DNA of 64,000 nt from Prochlorococcus marinus str. MIT 9215 (GCF_000018065.1 NC_009840.1:992001-1056000), one strand, 5' to 3'. Positions 8,318-17,818 are shown, counted from the first letter of the stretch. Notes: generated from the letters alone by a model not told the origin. Numbers and translations are program-made.

Positions 8318-9336
8318 AACTCTATTCGTGGATCTAAATAGGCAATTAAAATATCCACGAAAAGATTTAAAGAGACTATGATCATAGAGGTAAAAATTAC
8401 AATTCCTTGAACCAAGGTATAGTCTCTTTGAGAAATAGCTTCATGTAATCTTAAAGCTATACCTGGCCATGAAAAAGTTACTTCGAACAATAAAGCACCT
8501 CCCGCTAATGAGGCCATCGTCAAGCCAGAAATAGTGACAATAGGCAAAAGAGAATTGGGCAACGCATGATTTAAAAATATTTTTTTCCTTGATATTCCTC
8601 TACATATAGCAGCATTTACATAATCACTTTTTAATGTCTTATCCAAATTTACTCTTAATGAGCGGCTAAATATACCACTTAATAAAAAGCCAAGTGTAAT
8701 CGCAGGAAGTGCGAGATGATAAAGACTATCTTTCAAAGCAATAATATCATTTGAAAGAATACTATCTAAAACTAGAAAACCTGTAATTTGAGGTTGTTGC
8801 TGAAATATTGGAAATCTACCTCCAATTGGGAAAATATTAAAAAATACAGAAAATAATAATTGCGCTAACATTGCACCCCAAAAAGGAGGGATCGCATATG
8901 TAGCAATTCCAAATATTCTCGCAATATAATCGGTCTTTTTCCCTTTATTTCTTAAGCCAATTAATCCTAATGGAAAGCCTATTAATGTGGCACTTAATAT
9001 TGAAAAGAATCCAAGCTCAAGACTTGCAGGCAATGACTTAATAATAATATTCAGGACTGGCTCTTGGGTGCTAAGAGATTGGCCAAAATCTAAGTGCAAT
9101 ATGTTTTTAATGTATGAAAAATATTGATTTATGAGAGGTTCATTTAGCCCTAATTTATTTCTTAGAAATTCCCTAGAAACCTCATCTGCGCCAGATCCAA
9201 GTATGGCATCAACAGGATCGCCAGGAGCAACTCTTAATAAAATAAAAACTAATGAGGAAATTATCCATAACATTATCGGTATTAATGAAATTTTTAATAA
9301 GGAATAATTTAGTAGTTTATTTAAATTTCTACTCAT
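8314..9336 (-). CDS. ABC transporter permease, DppB/OppB type
   Basis: 340 residues with about six membrane helices and the DppB-like N-terminus (FILLRVAPGDPVDAILG, about 31-47; LNEPLINQYFSYI). The ATPase-docking EAA loop is NAAICRGISRKKIFLNHALPN (about 241-261). Such permeases import oligopeptides or nickel together with a second permease, one or two ATPases and a binding protein. Here only the binding protein gene lies upstream, overlapping by 8 bases; no second permease or ATPase is in the window, so those partners must be elsewhere. Its stop overlaps that of the convergent hydrolase gene. Confidence 0.9.
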   Translation of the reverse strand: MSRNLNKLLNYSLLKISLIPIMLWIISSLVFILLRVAPGDPVDAILGSGADEVSREFLRNKLGLNEPLINQYFSYIKNILHLDFGQSLSTQEPVLNIIIKSLPASLELGFFSILSATLIGFPLGLIGLRNKGKKTDYIARIFGIATYAIPPFWGAMLAQLLFSVFFNIFPIGGRFPIFQQQPQITGFLVLDSILSNDIIALKDSLYHLALPAITLGFLLSGIFSRSLRVNLDKTLKSDYVNAAICRGISRKKIFLNHALPNSLLPIVTISGLTMASLAGGALLFEVTFSWPGIALRLHEAISQRDYTLVQGIVIFTSMIIVSLNLFVDILIAYLDPRIEF

Positions 9337-10906
9337 TTATTAATTTAAGATCGCTCAATGAAATTATTCCTGCACCATTAAATACAGGTTTTGATATTTT
9401 ATTTTGAGACCATGCTTTTTGTGAGGATATCCAAATAGGAATATAAGGTATTGCACTTGCTGCTATTTTTTCAATTTCAACAAGTTTTTCTAATCTTGTA
9501 ATTCCACTTATTTTTTCACTCTCAATAAATAAACTTTCCACTTTATTAGATCCCCAAAAACTACCGCTGTAAACTGATTCCCCTTTTTTACATATACCAT
9601 CAACTATTTCATTACAACTCAAAAGAGGGGTGAGATAGGCTTCTGGATCTGAATAAGCTCCAGTCCAATCGAGAATAACTGCTGTATAAATTCCTAAACT
9701 TAAATTCTTATAAACTGTTGTAGATTCAACACCATTGAGTTCAATATCAATACAATCTTTCAAATAATTTTTAATTTCCGCCTGCCATGTCAGAGCAATA
9801 AGCTTGTCAGCTGGGACATTCGATCTATAAGTAAGGGGTATTTTTAGAATATTTCCTTTGCAATAATTTTCTTTTTTCAATAACCTTCTCGCTTCTAAAT
9901 AATTATATTTAGGCCACAGTTCTTGATTATCTTTTTTTAATATCGGAGGAATAATTGATCTAGATGGCTTCCTTAATCCATAACTTACTTTCTCACTAAT
10001 CAATTTTCTATTAAGACTTTTTGCCAAAGCCAGTCTTAAATTAAGATTACTTAAGGGATAAGAACTAGTTTTAAGGCTTATAAAACTTAATTCAGTAAAA
10101 GGGCTATTACCTTCATTAAACTGTTTATTTTTGCTTAAATTATTTAAATTTTTTCTCTGACTATCATCAATTGAATTTGATAAAAGTACGTCAATTTGTT
10201 TACTTTTTAAAGCCCCAAAAAGAGAGGACGAATTTGAATATCCCACAAAATTAACGCCGTTATTTAAGGGCTTTTCACCCCAATAATTCAAATATGGATC
10301 AATTGATTGCACTTCATTAGAAAAACTGGTTAGCACATACTTGCCAGTACCAACGAATTTTTCATTTAGAAACTTATCAGAATATTTTTTGTAAAATGTA
10401 GGAGATATTGGAGTTAGATTTACTGATGTGAGTAAACCATTTAAAGAACTTGATGGTTTATTCAAATTTATTATGAATGAATATTCACTCGGCGTTTCTA
10501 TTGATTTAATCTTATTTCCTAAAATATAGTTCATCGTTCCAATTCTTTTGAATCTATCAAAGGTAAACTTCATAGCATTTGAGTTAAATGCAGTTCCATC
10601 GTGAAAAAAAACATTCTTTCTTAAATTGATAGTTATTTGAAGTCTATCCTTTGAAATAACTGGCATCCCCGAGGCCAATTCAGGGATTAATTCTCCATCA
10701 GAATTTAATTCATATAATGTGTCTCCAAGAGAACTGATTAATTGAATTGCTTTAAGAGTATTTGCTCTAGCTGGATCTAAAGATTCAATTTTTCCAGAAC
10801 TTGCTACTATGAATTTTCTAGATATTCTTTTTGAACCGCAAGAATTCTGTAAAAAAGAAATTAAAATAATAAATATTGATAAAACAACTTTTTTTTTATA
10901 TTTCAT
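9329..10906 (-). CDS. ABC transporter substrate-binding lipoprotein, SBP family 5 (peptide/nickel type)
   Basis: 525 residues. A lipoprotein signal ends in the lipobox QNSC, with C23 as the lipidated residue. The mature protein has the family-5 pattern: SSGKIESLDPARANT near the N-terminus, VFFHDGTAFNSNAMKFTFDR, and YSDPEAYLTPLLSC near the C-terminus. It would capture a peptide or similar ligand in the periplasm and pass it to the DppB-type permease encoded just downstream with an 8-base overlap. It overlaps the preceding small gene by 11 bases, so the three genes look like one transcript. The ligand is unknown. Confidence 0.9.
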   Translation of the reverse strand: MKYKKKVVLSIFIILISFLQNSCGSKRISRKFIVASSGKIESLDPARANTLKAIQLISSLGDTLYELNSDGELIPELASGMPVISKDRLQITINLRKNVFFHDGTAFNSNAMKFTFDRFKRIGTMNYILGNKIKSIETPSEYSFIINLNKPSSSLNGLLTSVNLTPISPTFYKKYSDKFLNEKFVGTGKYVLTSFSNEVQSIDPYLNYWGEKPLNNGVNFVGYSNSSSLFGALKSKQIDVLLSNSIDDSQRKNLNNLSKNKQFNEGNSPFTELSFISLKTSSYPLSNLNLRLALAKSLNRKLISEKVSYGLRKPSRSIIPPILKKDNQELWPKYNYLEARRLLKKENYCKGNILKIPLTYRSNVPADKLIALTWQAEIKNYLKDCIDIELNGVESTTVYKNLSLGIYTAVILDWTGAYSDPEAYLTPLLSCNEIVDGICKKGESVYSGSFWGSNKVESLFIESEKISGITRLEKLVEIEKIAASAIPYIPIWISSQKAWSQNKISKPVFNGAGIISLSDLKLINE

Positions 10907-11189
10907 AATTACTTAATTTTTCCGAAGAATTATTTGAGCAGAAAATTTGTAAGGTTATTTGACTTATTTCTAAAGCAAATGTCTTTTTAGAATTACAAGC
11001 AAAAGGCCACTCTCTCACCCAACAAATTTCTTTACCTATATTTAAACCAATTATTTGAAAAGTCTTTTTGCTATTTTTAATTTTTACACAAGCACCTTTA
11101 TAAAGGTTTTCAGAAAAAATTAATTTTTTATTTTCATTATTATTATCTAATAGTTTTGAATGAATCATTAAGGTTATAAAACCAAACAC
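10896..11189 (-). CDS. Hypothetical small protein upstream of the ABC transporter genes
   Basis: 97 residues (90 if the second methionine, at 11168, is used). Not recognised. It has a beta-rich look (LYKGACVKIKNSKKTFQIIGLNIGKEICWVREWPF) that suggests a small SH3-like barrel, four cysteines and no signal peptide or membrane segment. The last codons overlap the binding-protein gene by 11 bases, which supports it as a real, cotranscribed gene. Function unknown. Confidence 0.55.
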   Translation of the reverse strand: MFGFITLMIHSKLLDNNNENKKLIFSENLYKGACVKIKNSKKTFQIIGLNIGKEICWVREWPFACNSKKTFALEISQITLQIFCSNNSSEKLSNYEI

Positions 11190-11238
11190 TTACTTCCTTC
11201 GGTTTACCAAGCTATGAAGAAATTTGCAAATTATTTTT

Positions 11239-12540
11239 TTAAATACAACTTAATTGACTTGCAATAATTTTGACTTCATTTAGCGAATTTATTTCATCTT
11301 TCGATCTCTCAAAATCTCCATTATTCACCTCATGAGTAATAACGACAATTTCGGCTTTGTCCTCACTAGCATCAAGTTGAACAATTGATTCTATTGATAC
11401 ATTATTCTTTCCAAAAATATCTCCAATCTTTCCTATGACACCTGGACTATCAAGGCAAATAATTCTAAGGTAATTTTTTTTATTTATTTGTGTAGAAGCT
11501 ATTATATGGCAGTTTCTCCAGAAATCAAAAGATAATAATGGATCGATTGAATTATTATTTTTTACTGAGGCGGCATGCAGATTTAATATATCTGATACTA
11601 CTGATGCAGCAGTTGGGCCACTCCCAGCACCTGGACCATATAACATTATCTCTCCAAGAGGATCAGCCTCTATCAATAAGGCATTATTAACTCCCTTAAC
11701 TGTTGCCAAGGGATGAGATTTTGGAATCAAAGAAGGTCCTACCCAAATATTCAAAGCGAGTGAATCATTACTATTAATTTGTACCCTTTCGGAGAGCGCT
11801 AAAAGTTTTATTTCAAACCCTAATTTGTTGGCATATTCGATATCCTTTAGATTAATTTTACTAATTCCCTCAGAATGAATCTCCTCTCTTTTGATTTTTC
11901 CTCCAAATGCAAGTTCACTAAGAATTGAAATCTTATCAGCAGCATCATGGCCCTCAACATCTGCAGTTGGATCAAATTCTGCATACCCAAGGCTTTGTGC
12001 CAATTTTAAGGTCTCCTTGTAATCAGCTTTTTCATTTGTCATCTTTGAAAGAATAAAATTTGTTGTGCCATTTATTATCCCAACCATTTTTTTTATGCTG
12101 TTACTTTTTAATGATCTTTTTAAAGGCTCAATTATAGGAATCCCCCCGCAAACTGCAGCCTCTGACAATATATAAACTCCTTCTCTAGATGCAGTTTCAT
12201 ATATTTCTTCACCATATCTCGCAATGACTGCTTTATTTGCTGTAACAACAGATTTACCTAATTTTAATGATTGCAGAATAATATCTTTTGCCAAATCAAC
12301 CCCTCCCATTACTTCAACAATTACATCTATAGAGGGGTCATTAATTAATTTAAATGGGTCATCAGTTAATAAATTATTATCTAGCTCAATATCCCTTTTT
12401 TTATAAAGATCTCTAACTGCTATTTTTGCAACTTCTATTTCTTGTAGAATAGGATGTGAATCAACTTTAGAACTTAATATTTTATAAATCCCTGAACCTA
12501 CAGTTCCAAAACCTACAATCCCAATTTTGCATTTTCTCAT
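11239..12540 (-). CDS. hom: Homoserine dehydrogenase
   Basis: 433 residues, the usual size of monofunctional homoserine dehydrogenase with an ACT domain. Order: NAD(P)-binding fold with GFGTVGSG at 10-17, the catalytic domain with VVTANKAVIA, GGIPIIEPLK and GIINGTTNFILSKM, the TADVEGHDAADKISIL segment carrying the catalytic acidic and lysine residues, and a C-terminal ACT domain (about 350-430, including SPGVIGKIGDIFGKNNVSIESIVQ) that usually mediates threonine inhibition. It reduces aspartate semialdehyde to homoserine for threonine and methionine synthesis in the cytoplasm. It is transcribed in the same direction as its neighbours, with about 45-50-base gaps. Confidence 0.96.
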   Translation of the reverse strand: MRKCKIGIVGFGTVGSGIYKILSSKVDSHPILQEIEVAKIAVRDLYKKRDIELDNNLLTDDPFKLINDPSIDVIVEVMGGVDLAKDIILQSLKLGKSVVTANKAVIARYGEEIYETASREGVYILSEAAVCGGIPIIEPLKRSLKSNSIKKMVGIINGTTNFILSKMTNEKADYKETLKLAQSLGYAEFDPTADVEGHDAADKISILSELAFGGKIKREEIHSEGISKINLKDIEYANKLGFEIKLLALSERVQINSNDSLALNIWVGPSLIPKSHPLATVKGVNNALLIEADPLGEIMLYGPGAGSGPTAASVVSDILNLHAASVKNNNSIDPLLSFDFWRNCHIIASTQINKKNYLRIICLDSPGVIGKIGDIFGKNNVSIESIVQLDASEDKAEIVVITHEVNNGDFERSKDEINSLNEVKIIASQLSCI

Positions 12541-12584
12541 TTTTTATTTCTTTTAACTTTGAGTTTAATTTTATATTATTAGGA

Positions 12585-13004
12585 CTACAAAAATTCATTT
12601 GCTTGAGACTGCATTTTTAACAATATATTTAAAAACCCATTTGCCCGAGAGGGAGTTAGGCTTGATCTCAAACCAGTATCTTCAATAAATTTCTTATCTA
12701 TTTTAACAACCTCATTTGGTGTTAATTCATTTAACCCAGTAATTAAAAATGCTAATAAACCCTTTGTTATTAGGGCATCAGAATATCCTTCCCAAAATAA
12801 TTTACCGCTTTTAATATTTGCCTTAACAAAAACTTCTGAAACACATCCCTTAACTTTATTTTCTTCTACAAGGATTTCATTATCTGGTTCTTTCAACTTT
12901 TTCCCTAACCACAAAATGTATTCATATTTTCTTTTTGAATCTTCTGATTTCTTCAACTTTTCTACTAATCTTGATAAATTATTGTATTTTTCCTGATTTT
13001 CCAT
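12585..13004 (-). CDS. sufE: SufE-like cysteine desulfurase activator
   Basis: About 139 residues from the ATG at 13004; the open frame extends to 13052, where it would overlap the previous gene by 8 bases. The shorter form matches the family length better. The active-site cysteine lies in KGCVSEVFV (C54 in the short form), followed by the typical SDALITKGLLAFLI segment and a C-terminal GLRSSLTPSRANGFLNIL. SufE accepts persulfide sulfur from the SufS desulfurase and passes it to the Suf scaffold for iron-sulfur cluster assembly. No other suf genes are nearby. Confidence 0.9.
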   Translation of the reverse strand: MENQEKYNNLSRLVEKLKKSEDSKRKYEYILWLGKKLKEPDNEILVEENKVKGCVSEVFVKANIKSGKLFWEGYSDALITKGLLAFLITGLNELTPNEVVKIDKKFIEDTGLRSSLTPSRANGFLNILLKMQSQANEFL

Positions 13005-13044
13005 TTTTTTAAAACTATAAATTAATCCCTTTATAAGTTTCCTA

Positions 13045-13602
13045 TTATACAAATATTTCTTTTTCTGTGATAAAACCTGACAAAGGTATATCCCAATCAG
13101 CTCTAGTTAATGGAATCTTACTTACACAATTGGAAGTTAATACTCCGATGCATGGCACATTTCTCCAATTATTATCTCTCCTTAATTTATCAAAATAACC
13201 TCCTCCATAACCTAATCTTGTTAAATTTTTATCTACAGAAAGACATGGTACAAGAATCATACTTATATGGTTATAACTTAATGAAAAAGATTTATTTGGA
13301 CTAAGTATCCCCTCATAATCTTTTGTGAGAGGTTCTTCATCCCATGGATAAAATAATAATTCATTTTTATCTTTACATCTAGGCAAAGCTAAAGAAAATT
13401 TTTCCTTAAGACTTCTTATATCTACTTCATTTCTTAGAGGCCAATATATTGCTATGTAACCAATATTTTTATATTCCTTAATAAATGAATCAACATATAA
13501 TTTTACATTCTTTTCTACATTTTCTCTCTGATTTAGAGAAATCTCATCTCTAAGTTTTCTAAAGGTATGCCTTTCCCATTTCTTTTTTTCAGAAATAGTC
13601 AT
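13045..13602 (-). CDS. 5-formyltetrahydrofolate cyclo-ligase
   Basis: 185 residues. Family features are the N-terminal basic helix, the YWPLRNEVDIRSL segment (about 54-66), and the nucleotide and substrate-binding run VPCLSVDKNLTRLGYGGGYFDKLR (about 118-141). The enzyme uses ATP to convert 5-formyl-THF into 5,10-methenyl-THF, recycling an inactive folate. It sits in a run of housekeeping genes, 9 bases downstream of ruvC and just before sufE. The window also has folD, which acts on the product. Confidence 0.92.
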   Translation of the reverse strand: MTISEKKKWERHTFRKLRDEISLNQRENVEKNVKLYVDSFIKEYKNIGYIAIYWPLRNEVDIRSLKEKFSLALPRCKDKNELLFYPWDEEPLTKDYEGILSPNKSFSLSYNHISMILVPCLSVDKNLTRLGYGGGYFDKLRRDNNWRNVPCIGVLTSNCVSKIPLTRADWDIPLSGFITEKEIFV

Positions 13603-13611
13603 ATTAAATCT

Positions 13612-14085
13612 TCAGTTGATGCCATCTTCATTTAGTTTTGTGAGAGCTATGGCCAAGGCATCTGCTGAATCATCAGGTTTTGGAGGTTTTTTAAGTTCTA
13701 AGCTAAACATAACAGCATCAAGAACTTCTTTCTTGGATGCTTTTCCAGACCCAGCAATGGTTAATTTTATCTGGGCAGGAGAATATTCACTAACTTGAAT
13801 TTTTTTGGAGGCCAATACCATCATAATTACGCCTCTAGCCTGCACCACACTAATGGTAGTGCTTGATCTGTAAAAGAAAAATTTTTCTACCGCAGCTGAT
13901 GTTGGATTCCAATGATTTATTAATTCATTAAGATCTTTGAATATCTCATAAAGTCTATCTTCTTCTTTTTTATCTTTACCTGTCTCAATGACGCCACAAT
14001 CTAATAATATCTTTTTTTCATTTTCAATTTCAATAATTCCATAACCAACTCTAGCTAATCCAGGATCAATCCCAATTATTCTCAC
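13612..14085 (-). CDS. ruvC: Holliday junction resolvase RuvC
   Basis: 157 residues, the usual size. The acidic catalytic residues of the RNase H-like fold are visible: D7 in [13 protein letters not shown], a glutamate in SAAVEKFFF (about 67) and the C-terminal aspartates in [12 protein letters not shown] (about 138-141). RuvC cleaves four-way DNA junctions made in recombination. The start is GTG. It lies 5 bases after the chlI stop and 9 bases before the cyclo-ligase gene, so these look cotranscribed despite unrelated roles. Confidence 0.95.
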
Positions 14086-14090
14086 TGTAA

Positions 14091-15179
14091 TTAAGCTTCT
14101 GCAGACAATTGGAATTTTGAAAGATTTTCTTTTTCATCTAAATCGAATATTTTACAAAAAGCTTGAATGACTCTTTCGCCTGAATCAACTTGTTCAAGGG
14201 GATCTTTTCTTAGTCTATGTCTTAAAGAACAAGAAATAACCCTTGCAATGTCATCTTCCTGTACTTCAGTTCTGCCTTCAAAGGCTGCGATTGCTCTTGC
14301 AGACCTATTTGTAACAATATCTCCACGTAAACCATCAACATCTAGTTCCCCGCAGATTGCAGAGATATTCAATCTTAGGTCATCATCCATTTGAACAGAA
14401 TTTAATATTTCTTGTGCTTTAATAACCTTTTGTTGAAGTTCATCCTGTTGCTTCTCAACATTCAATGAAAACTCATCAGGATTATCGTCAAAAGAAGTTC
14501 TTTGATCTACTACTTGAACTCTTAATTCAGCATCTCTAACTGTCTTAACTTCAACACTCATTCCAAACCTGTCCAATAGTTGAGGCCTTAATTCACCTTC
14601 TTCTGGATTTCCTGAACCAATAAGGACAAACCTAGCAGGATGTCGAACTGAGACACCCTCCCTTTCAACTGTATTCCATCCGGAAGCGGCCGAATCTAAA
14701 AGTACATCAACTAAATGATCATCAAGTAAATTCACTTCATCAACGTATAGTAAACCCCTATTGGCTTTTGCTAATAGACCTGGTTCGAATGCCTTAACAC
14801 CTTCGCTCAAAGCCTTCTCTATATCAATCGTTCCACAAAGCCTGTCTTCAGTAGCCCCTAAAGGCAAGTCAACCATAGGTACTTGTTTTTGAATACTTTC
14901 TAAATTTTCTCCTTGAGTAATTTTTTCCAAAACTTCTTTACTTTGCAAATCAGGATCGACTAGTGAACTATTGTATGGATCGTCTTTAACAACATCGATT
15001 GCTGGCAACAAATCAGCTAAGGCTCTGATTGTAGTAGACTTTCCAGTCCCCCTATCACCCATTATCATCACTCCTCCTATTCTTGGATCAATAACATTTA
15101 ACAAGAGAGCTAATTTCATTTCTTCTTGACCAATTACTGCTGTAAAAGGAAAAACTCTTCTTTTCTTTGTTGTAGGCAC
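14091..15179 (-). CDS. chlI: Magnesium chelatase subunit ChlI
   Basis: 362 residues, typical length. AAA+ ATPase with Walker [10 protein letters not shown] (41-49), Walker [12 protein letters not shown], sensor segments ([20 protein letters not shown]) and an arginine finger region. ChlI forms the ATP-driven ring that works with ChlD and ChlH to insert magnesium into protoporphyrin IX, the first committed step to (divinyl) chlorophyll. The start is GTG. About 110 bases precede it without another gene. Several cysteines that could be redox-sensitive in other ChlI proteins are few here. Confidence 0.96.
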   Translation of the reverse strand: MPTTKKRRVFPFTAVIGQEEMKLALLLNVIDPRIGGVMIMGDRGTGKSTTIRALADLLPAIDVVKDDPYNSSLVDPDLQSKEVLEKITQGENLESIQKQVPMVDLPLGATEDRLCGTIDIEKALSEGVKAFEPGLLAKANRGLLYVDEVNLLDDHLVDVLLDSAASGWNTVEREGVSVRHPARFVLIGSGNPEEGELRPQLLDRFGMSVEVKTVRDAELRVQVVDQRTSFDDNPDEFSLNVEKQQDELQQKVIKAQEILNSVQMDDDLRLNISAICGELDVDGLRGDIVTNRSARAIAAFEGRTEVQEDDIARVISCSLRHRLRKDPLEQVDSGERVIQAFCKIFDLDEKENLSKFQLSAEA

Positions 15180-15290
15180 AGCTTTAGTTTTCTTAAATAT
15201 TCAAATGATCAATAGATGCTACTTCAGAAAATGTTTTTAGTAAATATCCCCATCAAATTAAAACAAGAAGTGAATAAAAACTAATCAAAT

Positions 15291-16043
15291 TTACTTATTT
15301 TTTTTTGAATTATTCAAAAACCAGTTTATTTGATGGACAATTCCTCTTAAAACATTTAATTCGTGCTTTGATGTATTTGCCCTCAAAATAAAATTCTTAA
15401 ATTTACTAATTTTTACTTTAGAGGTATGTTTTAAAAGATATCCAACTCGCAAAAGCATCTCTTCTATCTCCACAAATGTATCATGTACTTCTTTCGATGA
15501 TGCTAAGTTAAAAACTTTTAATTCATTATTTAGATTCTTTTTAGAAGACTTATTTAATTCATACAAAACTATTGAAACAGCGTGAGAAAGATTTAATGAA
15601 GGGTTATTCTGAGAAGTTGGAATATTAAAAGTTTTATTTGCTAGAAGCAATTCACTGTTAGTTAAACCCCTATCTTCTCTTCCAAATATAATTGCTAAAT
15701 TATTAATCTTCTTAAAGGATAAAGTCCAATCAAATATATCTTCAGAAGATACAAATAATGAATCTTTTTTTACATCTATCCTTCCACAAGATGCTAGAAC
15801 CAAATCACAATCAAAAATTGCTTTTTGAAGATCATCAAAAACCTTGCAATTTTTAAGAAATTTTTGACCTTTAAGAGCCATTTTTTTTGCTTCTAAAGAA
15901 AATATGTCGCATTTAGGAGAAACAATTCTTAATTCATCAACTTCAAAATTGCTGCATAATCTAGCAACGCTTCCTACATTTAAAGGGCCATTTGGTTCAA
16001 CTAAAATTACCTTTAAATTAGAAAAATTTTTTCCCAAAATCAT
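15291..16043 (-). CDS. SPOUT RNA 2'-O-methyltransferase, TrmJ-like (TrmH family group 1)
   Basis: 250 residues. The three SPOUT motifs are clear: motif 1 PNGPLNVGSVARLCSNF (about 18-34), motif 2 LAIIFGREDRGLTNSEL (about 116-132) and motif 3 IPTSQNNPSLNLSHAVSIVLYEL (about 140-162). Together they make the trefoil-knot AdoMet site. E. coli TrmJ methylates position 32 of tRNAs; the exact target here is inferred. The start ATG overlaps the cytM stop as ATGA (16040-16043), so translation is probably coupled to that cytochrome gene. Confidence 0.9.
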   Translation of the reverse strand: MILGKNFSNLKVILVEPNGPLNVGSVARLCSNFEVDELRIVSPKCDIFSLEAKKMALKGQKFLKNCKVFDDLQKAIFDCDLVLASCGRIDVKKDSLFVSSEDIFDWTLSFKKINNLAIIFGREDRGLTNSELLLANKTFNIPTSQNNPSLNLSHAVSIVLYELNKSSKKNLNNELKVFNLASSKEVHDTFVEIEEMLLRVGYLLKHTSKVKISKFKNFILRANTSKHELNVLRGIVHQINWFLNNSKKNK

Positions 16044-16426
16044 TCAAGGCTATGAAGATATTTTAATAAATTGGACATATTTACAGGATCAATTTCAAAA
16101 CTTGGCATAGGAGGAGTCAGGCCTCTAGTAACTTGTTTTATTATCTCTTTATCATTTAAACGTTGAGTTATTGAGTGTAAGTCTGGGCCAACTAATCCTC
16201 TTGCTGTAATTCCATGACATCCAACACAATTTATCTTAAAAAGAGCATCTCCTTCCTCAGCAGAGCCATTAAGCTCTAGAGTTTCAATAATATATTTGTT
16301 ATTTTCTTGATGATTTACGAAAAATATTGAAAAACAAATCAATAAAACTCCAAATATAACAAAAACAATTTTTGAGAATTCTTTCTTAAAATCTTTTTCT
16401 GCTGCAGTTGATGAAGATGTTGACAC
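16040..16426 (-). CDS. cytM: Membrane-anchored c-type cytochrome, probably cytochrome cM
   Basis: 128 residues. An uncleaved-looking hydrophobic helix (about 19-37) anchors a class I cytochrome domain with heme motif CVGCH (C67, C70, H71) and a likely axial methionine, M107, in PPMPSF. Size, anchor and cyanobacterial context fit cytochrome cM, reported to link respiratory and photosynthetic electron flow. The start is GTG. It is divergent from petG, with 54 bases between starts, so both electron-transport genes may share a control region. The stop overlaps the next methyltransferase gene as ATGA. It could instead be another small cytochrome c. Confidence 0.8.
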   Translation of the reverse strand: MSTSSSTAAEKDFKKEFSKIVFVIFGVLLICFSIFFVNHQENNKYIIETLELNGSAEEGDALFKINCVGCHGITARGLVGPDLHSITQRLNDKEIIKQVTRGLTPPMPSFEIDPVNMSNLLKYLHSLE

Positions 16427-16480
16427 AAAAAATAGTCTCTATGTAACAATTGTGAGTAAGAAATTCAAAAAAGGCAAAAA

Positions 16481-16600
16481 ATGATCGAGCCTCTTCTATG
16501 TGGAATTGTTTTAGGTTTAGTTCCAATAACTCTTCTTGGATTATTCGTAAGTGCATGGAATCAATACAGAAGAGGTTCAGGGATGCTTGACATTGATTAA
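16481..16600 (+). CDS. petG: Cytochrome b6-f complex subunit 5 (PetG)
   Basis: A 39-residue single-helix protein beginning [20 protein letters not shown], then [11 protein letters not shown], which is the PetG signature. It is a small structural subunit of the cytochrome b6-f complex in the thylakoid membrane, needed for complex assembly or stability. It is the only protein gene on the plus strand between 8.3 and 19.7 kb, lies divergent to cytM, and its last 24 bases overlap the end of the convergent rsmD gene. A purine-rich AAAAAGGCAAAAA precedes the ATG. Confidence 0.95.
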   Translation: MIEPLLCGIVLGLVPITLLGLFVSAWNQYRRGSGMLDID

Positions 16601-17176
16601 AAATGTTAATCTTGACTGTCCATAATTTCTTACATCTATAGTTTCCCACAAAGTACTTTTTTTAATAAATAGGTTTGGAGAATGTTCACAAATAACTGTT
16701 GAATCTTTTTTTAAAAGATTGCAATTAAATAATTGATTTAAAACTAATTCATGGAAATCCACATCATATGGAGGATCTAGATAAACAAAATCAAATTTTA
16801 ATTTGTTTAAATCCATATTTCTAGATGATAAGTTTCTCTCATAATTAGGTTTTGTCCATTTCAAAACGTCCTTACAAATAACTTCGATATCATTTCTCCT
16901 TTTATCTATATTCTCCAACGAGAGTAAATTTTCTAAGCAAATTTTTGAGTTAATTTTATTTTTTTCAATTGCAATTATTTTGCTTGCACCATGATTATAG
17001 GCTTCACAAGATATGGCCCCTGTTCCACTAAATAAATCTAACCAATTACTATTTTCAACTCTATTGTTCAAAATATTAAATATGGCCTCTCTTACTCTCA
17101 AAGTTGTAGGTCTAGTATACGAATTATTTGGACTTTGGAGTTTTTTCCCACCTATTAATCTTAAGTTAGTCTTCAT
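16577..17176 (-). CDS. rsmD: 16S rRNA (guanine-N2) methyltransferase RsmD
   Basis: 199 residues. Begins with the family's [12 protein letters not shown]...[15 protein letters not shown] segment, then the AdoMet motif [14 protein letters not shown] (about 42-55) and the catalytic YLDPPYD motif (about 126-132). RsmD methylates guanine 966 of 16S rRNA in the small subunit. Its last eight codons overlap petG on the other strand by 24 bases. The gene follows hisH in the same direction with a 13-base gap. Confidence 0.93.
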   Translation of the reverse strand: MKTNLRLIGGKKLQSPNNSYTRPTTLRVREAIFNILNNRVENSNWLDLFSGTGAISCEAYNHGASKIIAIEKNKINSKICLENLLSLENIDKRRNDIEVICKDVLKWTKPNYERNLSSRNMDLNKLKFDFVYLDPPYDVDFHELVLNQLFNCNLLKKDSTVICEHSPNLFIKKSTLWETIDVRNYGQSRLTFLINVKHP

Positions 17177-17189
17177 CCCTAAGCATCTG

Positions 17190-17807
17190 TTATTGAATAT
17201 TACTCAGCCATCTTTTCAAAAGTTTTTCACCGGTTTTCCCGGATTTTTCGGGATGAAATTGACATGCCAATAAATTATCATTCTCAATCATTGCAGTTAA
17301 TTTTTCAGAGCCATAATCAACCTGAGCTGCAATAATATTTAAGTCATCTGGGATTGCATGATAGGAATGTACAAAATAGACCCAATTATTTAATTCTTCA
17401 ATCCCAAATAAAGTATTTTTTTTGGTAGGTAAAAGTTGGCACCAACCCATGTGTGGAATTCTTTGGTTAACAATATTGGGTATTTTTTGTATTTTTCCTT
17501 TTATAATCCCCAGCCCTTGAACTTTTCCTTCATCACTAGATTCAAAAAGGAGTTGGAGACCTAAACATATCCCCAAAAAGGACTTCCCACTTTTAATCCA
17601 ATTTTTCAAATCAGTTATCAGATCAGTATTTATGAGATTATTCATCGCTGGATCAAATGCTCCAACCCCAGGAAGTATTATCGCTTTACAAAGATTAGAA
17701 TCATTAAAATTTTTAATCAATATAATTTCTTCACCAAGACTTTCTAGAGATTTCGTTACAGAATGAATATTCCCCATTCCATAGTCTATTAGTCCAATTT
17801 TATGCAA
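17190..17807 (-). CDS. hisH: Imidazole glycerol phosphate synthase, glutaminase subunit HisH
   Basis: 205 residues. Class I glutamine amidotransferase with nucleophile C81 in GICLGLQLL and the His-Glu pair H185/E187 in FHPEKSG; the N-terminus IGLIDYGMGNIHSV is the HisH start. HisH releases ammonia for HisF, which makes the imidazole ring of histidine and AICAR. HisF is not in the window. It lies 11 bases from trxA and 13 bases from rsmD, all on the minus strand. Confidence 0.96.
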   Translation of the reverse strand: MHKIGLIDYGMGNIHSVTKSLESLGEEIILIKNFNDSNLCKAIILPGVGAFDPAMNNLINTDLITDLKNWIKSGKSFLGICLGLQLLFESSDEGKVQGLGIIKGKIQKIPNIVNQRIPHMGWCQLLPTKKNTLFGIEELNNWVYFVHSYHAIPDDLNIIAAQVDYGSEKLTAMIENDNLLACQFHPEKSGKTGEKLLKRWLSNIQ

Positions 17808-17818
17808 AGCTTTTAAAT

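Noticed and set aside
16386-16649. A minus-strand 87-codon frame across petG
   Set aside because: It overlaps petG, cytM and rsmD and has no signature; petG on the other strand is certain.
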